Assembly: GCF_018991925.1 (NCBI RefSeq)
Contig: NW_024726235.1
Location: 6,709,105 to 6,773,104, forward strand
Origin: Homarus americanus
Taxonomy: Eukaryota; Arthropoda; Malacostraca; Decapoda; Nephropidae
DNA: 64,000 bases
Direction: 5' to 3'
A program made the translations under genes and the position numbers. The notes under the pieces were generated by a model that worked only from the letters and a program-made list of their open reading frames with translations, made no database searches and was not told the DNA's origin. Numbering within the stretch: the first letter of the stretch is position 1; every line of letters begins with the position of its first letter. This document shows positions 56,402-64,000 of the stretch, piece after piece.

Positions 56402-57575
56402 TTATTCAGGCACAAACTTGCGTTTAATGGACTGTCTTGAATATCGCCTCTCAGTGCAGTCTCGCTGAATGCTCCAGCAATAGTCCGCCATCATGTGAAT
56501 GTCCCAGCGACCTTGATACCTGTCTTCCATGACTTTGATATCCTGGTGACAGCGTTCACCTTGCTCATCACTCACGTCCCCCAAGTTTGCCGGAAACAGT
56601 TCAAGATGACTGTTCAGGAAATGCATCTTAATGCTCATGTTGCAACCTAACACATGGAAACTTTCCATCAAAGATTCAACGAGCTTTTTATAGTCCTCTG
56701 ATTTCCTGTTTCCAAGAAAGTTCCTTACAACAGAAACGAATGCTCCCCATGCATTTCTCTCAACATCAGTCATGGATTGAGTGAAGGCTTGGTCTTTAAT
56801 CAGCGTCCTAATTTGAGGGCCGTCGAAAATACCTGCTTTGAGTTTTTCTAGCGTTAAACCAGGGAACACTTCACACAGATACTTAAAACAGTCACTGTCA
56901 GTATCGAGCGCCTTGACAAACTGTTTCATAAGGCCCAGCTTGATGTGAAGGGGCGGGAAAACAATTTTTTCACGTTCCACTAGGGGTTCATAAATGATGT
57001 TCTTTTCCCCAACATTGAGGCTTTCCCTAACTGGCCATTCCTTCTGAATCCAGTGTCTGTCTTTGGCTCTGCTGTCCCAGAGGCAGATAAAGCAAGGAAA
57101 TTTTGTATACCCACCTTGCTGTCCTAGTAAAAAAATTGACCATTTTTAGATCAACACAGATGATCCATTTGTGTTCTTCATATTTGAGTTGCTCCAAAAC
57201 CGTTTTGATGTGTTCATATTTTTCTTTCAGGTGTACTGAGTGTCCTATGGGTATTGCGCCAAAGATGTTGCCTATATGTAATAAAACACACTTCAGACTC
57301 CGCTTAGAGCTATCTATAAAGAGGCGCCACTCTTTCGGATCATAACCTGGAGCTCCCATCGCGGTGACTAATCCAGAAATATCACAACAGTAGACGAAGT
57401 CAAATTTAGAATCAAAGAACTGTAAGAGGTTCTTTTCTCTGTTGCGAAAGAATGTTACCTTTGTGTCTATTTTCAGCAAGTTTTTATCTTTTAACCGTGA
57501 AGCCAACAATTCTGACAGCTTTTTAGACAGACCCAGATCTCGAACTAAGTCAAAACTAGACCTGATCTGCACAAA
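56402..57575 (-). pseudogene. Transposon-associated coding sequence of unnamed arthropod family, one frameshift
   Basis: Two frames on the - strand (57,572-57,027 and 56,980-56,402) form one protein of about 390 residues. Motifs in order: RSSFDLVRDLGLSKKLSELL, FVYCCDISGLVTAMG, EWRLFIDSSKRSLKCVLLHI, KWIICVDLKMVNF, then after a frameshift a CxxC segment (PCFICLWDSRAKDRHW), FPPLHIKLGLMKQFVKALD, AGIFDGPQIRTLI, CNMSIKMHFLNSHLELFP and NLGDVSDEQGERCHQDIKVM. I recall the same motif order in many multicopy unnamed proteins of arthropods and hydrozoans. Conserved acidic residues (CD, IDSSK, VDLK, SDEQGE) would suit a transposase-like nuclease, but this is inference. The only clear break is one extra A in the A7 run at 57,127-57,133. 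The N-terminus is missing: a stop lies just upstream of 57,575. Confidence 0.65.
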
Positions 57576-57604
57576 CGAATGCCATTTTCAGAATCTGTGA
57601 CCTC

Positions 57605-57854
57605 AAATCTACCAGAATCAAGTGTCAGAACTCATGCAACCGAAAGTGTGTTCCCCAGTGTTATCTCTTACATTCTCATTATCCATTACTATTTGTAATT
57701 CATACGCGTATACTGTACAGGAGGTCCCCAGCTTATGAACTTGAAATTTACAGTACTGTATTTGATTTACCTGATGACTTATTTTTTACTTTCATTTACT
57801 CTAGTTTGTCATTCTATTTCTTCTTTTGTCTTAGATTAAGTGATTTTAGTTGTA
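57605..57854. other. Intergenic, nothing recognised
   Basis: Includes ACTGTACAGGAGGTCCCCAG near 57,713, which resembles a solo Tigger-type end without a partner. Confidence 0.35.
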
Positions 57855-57855
57855 T

Positions 57856-58716
57856 ACAGTGGTCTCTCGATTAACGATCACAATTGGTTCTACAGAGTCG
57901 TTCATTAACCGAAAATTTCGTTAACTGAATATTATTTCAATGGGATATTGGATAATTGGTTCCAACTCACAGAAAAAGTATACATACAAAGTACTGTATA
58001 CCAGTAATAGAATTAACAAAACATTAAATATAAACTAAATACAGTACTGTACTGTATAATAATAAATAAAAAACAATAGAATACTATATTTTAACTTACT
58101 TTGAGGTGTTTATGTCATATTCCCGGCAGCTTTGTTTACATATCAAACAGCTGATTGTAGAGGCAGTTGATGATGACATGCCATATTCTTTACAGAATGC
58201 ATTGGTTCTAATGCCTTCTTCATGTTTCATAATAATTTCTGCACTGTATATTATTATCAATATGTGAACTAAATTTCAGAATGACCAATAATTTTAATGT
58301 AAAAATGCAAAAATATTCAAGAAACCAACAAACTGGATGTTCACTCCACTGTAAACAAAGTTAAACTCAGAAGCGTTGGTGGGTGATTCAATCAGCTGAT
58401 TGCCACACAAAAACTGTTCCCTGTACTGCATATATTATCAATATGTTAACTAAATTAGAATGACCAATAATTTTAATATAAAAAATGCAAAAATATTCAA
58501 GAGCACAACTTTCTTGATATTTACTCCACTGGAAACGAATGTAAACATAGAACCAATTACTGTACAGTATTGGCGGACTAGCTGATAAGCTAATACTCAC
58601 AACAAAGCGTGTTTCTCGTAAGGCTTTCGTTAATGGAATTGAAAATCCTTATGGGAGCTAATTCATTAACCCAAATTTTGTTAATTGGGCCGTTTGTTAA
58701 TCGAGGGACCATTATA
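57856..58716. mobile_element. TA-target inverted-repeat element (TCTCGATTAACGA ends)
   Basis: Left end CAGTGGTCTCTCGATTAACG (57,856). Right end, on the - strand, TAATGGTCCCTCGATTAACA (58,714). Length about 860 bp. It contains two diverged copies of a segment (AATGACCAATAATTTTAATG near 58,282 and AATGACCAATAATTTTAATA near 58,460), so it has an internal duplication. No coding capacity. Confidence 0.7.
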
Positions 58717-59042
58717 GTGGGGTATGCTATAACGAATCTAATTGGTTCTAGAACCTTGTTCGTTTTAGGATTAATCCGTTCCAGGCCCCCAAATACAACC
58801 ACTTAACACTGAAAAATATAATATAAAATTGTAAAAAAGTGCATAAATATGCATCTAAACCCCTGAAATAAAGAATATCATTAATACTTGTAATAAAAAA
58901 ACAATAGATTAGTAAAAAAAAAAAAAAAAAATTGGTTGTAGGAGTTGCGTTCGTTTTAGCATTCTCAATTTTATGGGTAAAACCGTTCGTTATAGGAATA
59001 TTCGTAGTAGAATCCATTCGTTTATAAGGACTTAGACTATAA
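58717..59042. mobile_element. Related inverted-repeat MITE abutting the previous one
   Basis: Left TATAGTGGGGTATGCTATAACGAAT-like end and right (- strand) TATAGTCTAAGTCCTTATAA followed by ACGAAT. Shares the internal ATTGGTTCTAGAACC style with the neighbouring element. Boundaries approximate. Confidence 0.5.
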
Positions 59043-59111
59043 TATATAGTTGGATTTTAAACATTGTTCTGTAAGTATGGTATACACATAGCATGTGTTC
59101 CAACTAAAGAA

Positions 59112-59155
59112 TATGCTCAGGAACGGAATCCGTTCGTAACCCGGGGACCCCCTAT
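59112..59155 (-). mobile_element. Solo Tigger terminus
   Basis: Read on the - strand, AGGGGGTCCCCGGGTTACGA then ACGGATTCCGTTCCTGAG. It matches the left end of the Tigger at 37,930 almost base for base. No partner end nearby. Confidence 0.7.
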
Positions 59156-59764
59156 ACGTACAGTATAAATTTATTAATAATCATAAAACCCCACACATAT
59201 GATCAGGTGGTAATTTAAAGATGAATAAAACCTTTGTTATATTGTTTCTATTTTGGTTGGAGAAAACACTGTATTCTCGCAGAAATGGTTTTATTTACTG
59301 AAATATTAATGTTTTCTTTTATACGTAATGGGAAGTGTGAACATTTATTTCTGGTAATTACCATATACAGTACATACTCTATTATACAGTACTGTATTGA
59401 TATTCACAGAAATATTTTTCACTTCTGCTTTATTGGTGAGTAAATATTAAAGTACTGAACTGTATATTGTAATCAACAAATACAATTCAATACAACTTTT
59501 CTAACTTCCATTGTACACATGATGCACAGGTATATACTGCACATACATTACATTGTTTGTGAAAAATTATTATTTACCGCAAAAATTTTCAGTTGGTAAG
59601 TCTTTATCTACTCATGTCTTTTTGTGCATACAGTAATAGAATCTTTTTCCCATAGCCTCAGCCAAAGGGGTAGAGTGATGCTTTAACTTTGGGGTGTGGT
59701 TTAGGATCAAGGTTAAACCATTTTTGGATGAAAAATGCCCAAAACTCACCCTGCGGCTCATAAT
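59156..59764. other. Intergenic, nothing recognised
   Basis: AT-rich with several TACAGTACTGTA-like motifs (for example 59,385-59,398). Confidence 0.4.
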
Positions 59765-59798
59765 TGGGGGTGGTTTATAATCGTGCAAACACGGTATA
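59690..59798 (-). mobile_element. Transposon end with TTTGCACGATTATAAACCAC
   Basis: On the - strand begins TATACCGTGTTTGCACGATT, the inverted partner of 52,652. It continues with CCCCCAATTATGAGCCGCAG. Confidence 0.45.
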
Positions 59799-61018
59799 TT
59801 GTACTGGTTATTTCTGTACAACAGTTGTCAAACTGTAAAAGTGAAATTGGGTCCTATAGACTTGACTGCTTGTCAGGGAGTGTGTGAATACAGCACACTT
59901 CATACTATGTCTTCAGTGTACAGTACAAGGAAACAGCATGGTTGGCACTACACTTGACTACCTTCACTTTCCCAACTGTAAAGTTAGATACCTATTTACA
60001 GCTGAATGGATTGGGAATGCCCCAGGACTGAACCAGCAAAACACTGCAGTAATACAAGCTAGTGTTGTCTACAGTATACTGTTATACGATATGCAGTGGT
60101 TTTGTGGTAAACTTCTTCTGCAGCATAATACAATTTTTTTTGATACTAAAGTACTACTGTACCTGTATACTGTGATACAGTTTTACCACTTAAAAGCAGC
60201 TAAGTGTGAAAAGCTGATCAACTACTGTATATCAAATGGTGAAATACCATATATATTATTGTACCGCAGACATGTCTCCGTACACTAAGGTCGTGGCATA
60301 TTTCCTATTCCTCTAAATGTGTTTTTCTCACTTTCCACCTCCAGGTATTATTTTTATTGTACAACATGAAGTGATAACTGATCTTTTTTGTGTTATGAAA
60401 ATACTGTATCTAGAAATATTATTTTCAAGCACTTAGTTTGGTGATCACCACACTGACATGTACTGTACACCACAGATTTCCCATGAATATTAAGTTTGTT
60501 TTTTTACTAAAGGTTTTGCATCCATTGTGAAACAATTCCAAAAGTCTCTAACTCTCTTTATTTATCTTTTCAGAATGACTTGTAATTTTCAAAATAGTGT
60601 ACTGTAGTGCAAAATCATCTGTACCATATGAACACTCACTTCACTTATATAATTTGCCCATTTATTATTATTGTATTCATAAACTCTGTTCTTTTCCTTC
60701 ATTCTGCATCATCAAAATATAATTATAGTACATGCACAATGCCAAGGAAGATTAACATTACATTTATAAATATCTTTTCCCAAATACTGTACAATATACA
60801 ATAATGTACAGTACAATGAGAATCTTGAAAGAATGTTCAAAGGAGAAAAAACATTTGCCTGCCCAAATTTATAGATTCATACAGTTCACCCACTCCTTTA
60901 TTCTCACTTTGATTTTGTGTGTGTGTGAGTTACCTCTTATTCCACCTACACTCTTTAACTGTTAGCTTTTCTAATTTGTAGATGTTAATTGAGTTAAATA
61001 AGTACAGTACTCACAATG
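59799..61018. other. Intergenic, nothing recognised
   Basis: A 134-codon + frame at 59,884-60,285 has no recognised motif and I regard it as chance. Confidence 0.4.
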
Positions 61019-61020
61019 TA

Positions 61021-62228
61021 CAGTAAGACTCTTATTTCGCGTTTTTGAATTTTGCGAGCACTACCTAATATAACCAAGTCTTATATTTGGCTAAAATATC
61101 GCGAATTTCGCGAGATCCAGCCAGCTGAACGCGAGATCCAGCCAGCTGAACACAAGATCCAGCAAGCTGAATGCTGGCCACCGTCTTGAATGACATCACA
61201 GCCCTCATACCAGTTACAGTCATTTCTGCTACAACGCGAATTGGTTGCAACGCGATTGATGACTAGGAGAACGCTGTTTGTAAAACGCGAACTTTTGCAT
61301 ACGAATGTTGGCTATAGCGCGATTCCATCCTCAATGTTTTGATTCCATCCCCAACGTTTTAAGTGTTGCACGGGGTTATGCAATGTTTACAGTTCACATT
61401 TGACATCACATGTTCAATTGATTTGTGTCTTTTGTTTGTGAAGTGTTTTTTGAGAGGTTCTCTGTAAAAAAATAAAAAAATTGTTTGTTTGTTTTTTTTT
61501 GCAAATTTAGCTGTTGCCCATAAATACTGTATGAAAAGAATAAGTAAAAAAATGCTTCGCAGTGAGGACTAATAACGGTTTACATCACGTGATGGGTTGA
61601 ATCGCGCGGTTTCTGTCAATTACTCCGTGATTTTTGCTATTTTATCCAATTTTGTTGTGTTAGCTATGAATATGGAAAGACAAGGTAAGAAGAATGTTTC
61701 TAAGAAGCGTTCTGGTGATCGAATTGCCAATGATGAATGTAAAAGAGGTTTACAAGAGCGCAACTCGCGTTGTAGCCCGCGCCATCCTAGCGACTGCCTG
61801 GGCTGTTATTGTGTGCTTTTTTGGGTGGTGCTACCACCTGTCGAGTCAAGATAATGGCCTCTACCTCTACTGGAGGTCCTACAGGTGCTGGTGGGGTGGG
61901 ACAGACTCACCTAAGCGGCCAAATACGGAAAAGGAGAAGCAGGACTTATCATAAGGGAGTTAAGTTTGCCAAGTACTCGATGCGGGATAAGCAGCGTGTG
62001 ATTAAATTACTCGAGGAAGGCCTAAAAACTAGTTCCGGAAAGCACAATCAAGTCAATAAAGGCAGAATTTGTATCATTTGGAGGTTATAAATGGAAAAGT
62101 TAGAGGTTGATGTAGAGTGGCCAGTCTATATTGTTATTTTTCTCATTAGTTTATGTATTTGCATTTGGTGAATTTGAATTTGGCGCAATTTTTCCAGTCT
62201 ATTACTCGTGAAATACAAGATCTTACTG
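61021..62228 (+). mobile_element. Tigger-like element of about 1.2 kb with N-terminal transposase remnants
   Basis: Ends CAGTAAGACTCTTATTTCGC (61,021) and, on the - strand, CAGTAAGATCTTGTATTTCA (62,228), each bordered by TA. Near the left end GAGATCCAGCCAGCTGAACG is tandemly repeated three times (61,109-61,170). A frame from 61,672 (MERQGKKNVSKKRSGDRI) and one near 61,950 (KFAKYSMRDKQRVIKLLEEG) look like pieces of a helix-turn-helix N-terminus. No catalytic domain. Confidence 0.6.
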
Positions 62229-62230
62229 TA

Positions 62231-64000
62231 TTCTAATTTTCAGTTTGTATTTTATTGTACTATTTATAACTTATATAAAACTACAGTATTTGTAAATTGA
62301 ATTACACTATTTTCTCAATATTAGATAAAGATTTAAGAATTTTACTCTGTTGCTTGTTTTTTTTTGTTCGAGTGTGACAGTCAAATGAAATGCTGGTATG
62401 AAATAACTTCATAACTTTATGTTTGGGAACAAGAGAGGGGAAATATCTACCATGGTATATGTTTGTCAATGTTTAATCATATCACTTTCATAATAAACAG
62501 CTTGTCATGTTCAGGCAAGATATTTTTCTAAGTACATACATAGCCATCCATTTCTTGCTCCCCATTCACTGATACCCTTTTTTCTGTAAAGATTACTATA
62601 CATGACTAGTCAAATTTTTCTTTTGCAGTGAGAGATCTTGCATAGAGATCCTTATATTTTTACAACTGGCCAATATTTCCCCATGCTTTGTGATTCTCTC
62701 CTTGCACCTTTTCCCTCTAAATGCTATGTTATAAAGACTTTTGTGAGAAATAGGAATAGAGTAGCTTGTGAAGAGAACTCCAGTTAGATTCTATGAGGGT
62801 GGGGCACCTATTGGTAGGAGCAAGGTGTTAAAGCTTTCCTATTTTTTGTGTTTTATAATTAGCAATTTACAGTATAACAAATTTAACCTCCAGTAGTAGA
62901 GACTGCGAATGTAAACATGTGTTTACATCCATCCATCTCCCACTGACACATTTGATTATTTTCACTCTTTCTCCTTCCCTCTATATACAGTATTATAGAA
63001 GTACAGTGATGGTATCCTTCATACAAAAATAAACAAATTAAAAAGTTTGTCTTTTAACATGCTGATGTGAAACCCTGTCTTAAAGTTTTGAACAAAGTCA
63101 ATAAGGGAAAGGAGGTGCTCTTGTTGGATAATGTTCAGTTCAGTACTTTATGATACCTGTAGCTTATAATCACATCCTTCATTGGTGACCCATCATAGAG
63201 CCACCCTTAACCTGTGATGTAACCCGTAGAACACCTTGAGAAAAAGGCTAGTTGTTGAAATTGATGTTTCCTTCTAGCTATTACCAGAGCCATAAAAAGG
63301 GATCACCAAGAAGTAGGTGTTCATCATTAAATATAGGTCTAGTGAGTCAAGCTCTTCATGCATGTACCACATCACCATACTTACTCATTAGGCCAACACA
63401 TGGGAAAGCAGGACCAACCAGCATGATCCTAGCCACAAAGTTGCTCAGGTTGGGCATTTATCATTTACTAACACCCTGACTGGTCCTTATTGTGCACTAA
63501 TTTCTCAATTTTCAGGTAGCCAAGTGAAATTTTCAACCCTTCTAGCATTGTTGGAAGTCTGAAATTGTGGCTTGTCACACCATCTTTATCTTTTCTTAAA
63601 GGTATCATATTGCAAGAGTTTGAATTTATTTAACCCCTAACTGGTTAACCCTTTCCTGTGGATTGTTACACTTCAGAATCACCATTACATACACCCTTAC
63701 TTTACCAAGTATTGCCAGGTAAAATTGTGAGTACGAGAACCAGGGTGGGGTCAGTGCATCTTTGGTTGACTGTACATATCAATAACCTTTTCAATACTAA
63801 AGTTCTCAATACAGTACCAGATATTCCCAGATTAATCCTCTAATTACTGGATTAATTTGTGGAAGCCTTATCCTTTATTGGGAGGATTTCCTTAAAGGGA
63901 GGGTTTTCATTGTGTCCTGGTATATACATAAAAAAAAAAATTAAATTCACACATCATTTCCAATCATAAAAATGTACATCTAATATAGTAACTGTAGATT
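62231..64000. other. Right edge, no gene recognised
   Basis: AT-rich unique-looking sequence. Small frames (for example 63,252-63,476) have no motif. A long A run lies at 63,932. Confidence 0.5.

Noticed and set aside
59884..60285. 134-codon + frame
   Set aside because: No recognisable motif, AT-rich codon use like the surrounding non-coding DNA, no neighbouring exon.

Overview
The window reads as nuclear DNA of an animal, most likely an arthropod and probably a decapod crustacean. This is an inference. It rests on one spliced animal gene, a mix of CR1-like, Tigger, mariner and hAT elements, dense (CA)n, (TA)n and (TTA)n microsatellites, and short TTAGG-type tracts. There are no bacterial features such as operons or ribosome binding sites. 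Nearly all long open frames in the first 8 kb are by-products of tandem repeats.

One host gene is well supported: DNAJC8 (SPF31), a J-domain protein linked to the spliceosome, on the + strand from 27,967 to 50,367. Six exons join in phase to give 253 codons, the same length as the human protein. Exon 1 (27,967-28,056) is separated from exon 2 (44,394-44,552) by a 16.3-kb first intron packed with transposons. Exons 3 to 6 lie between 45,289 and 50,367, followed by a polyadenylation signal at 50,594.

Layout. 1-7,620: three adjacent minisatellite blocks; the + strand is G-rich at 0.9-2.8 kb and C-rich at 2.9-7.6 kb. 7.6-18.6 kb: simple repeats, a 45-bp array with E-box-like sites, a 29-bp array with CRE-like sites, a fold-back repeat around TTAGG units, a tRNA-derived SINE remnant and retrotransposon tails. 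18.6-27.4 kb: two CR1-like LINEs (one with an SGNH-type ORF1, one nearly intact on the - strand), a broken hAT element interrupted by a CR1 3' end, and a probable solo LTR just upstream of DNAJC8. 28-44.4 kb (intron 1): a Merlin/ISXO2-like fragment, a LINE tail joined to a truncated CR1, a complete but dead mariner, and a Tigger whose body holds a second type of LINE that itself holds a third retrotransposon tail. 44.4-50.6 kb: DNAJC8 exons 2-6. 50.6-64 kb: several TA-flanked inverted-repeat elements (some nested), a hAT-like element, and a transposon-associated coding sequence of unnamed family (56,402-57,572) broken by one homopolymer indel.

Apart from DNAJC8 no cellular pathway is visible; the remainder is a record of layered mobile-element insertion. 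I found no CRISPR array, rRNA gene or intact tRNA gene. Element family names below CR1/Tigger/mariner/hAT level are provisional because no database search could be run.
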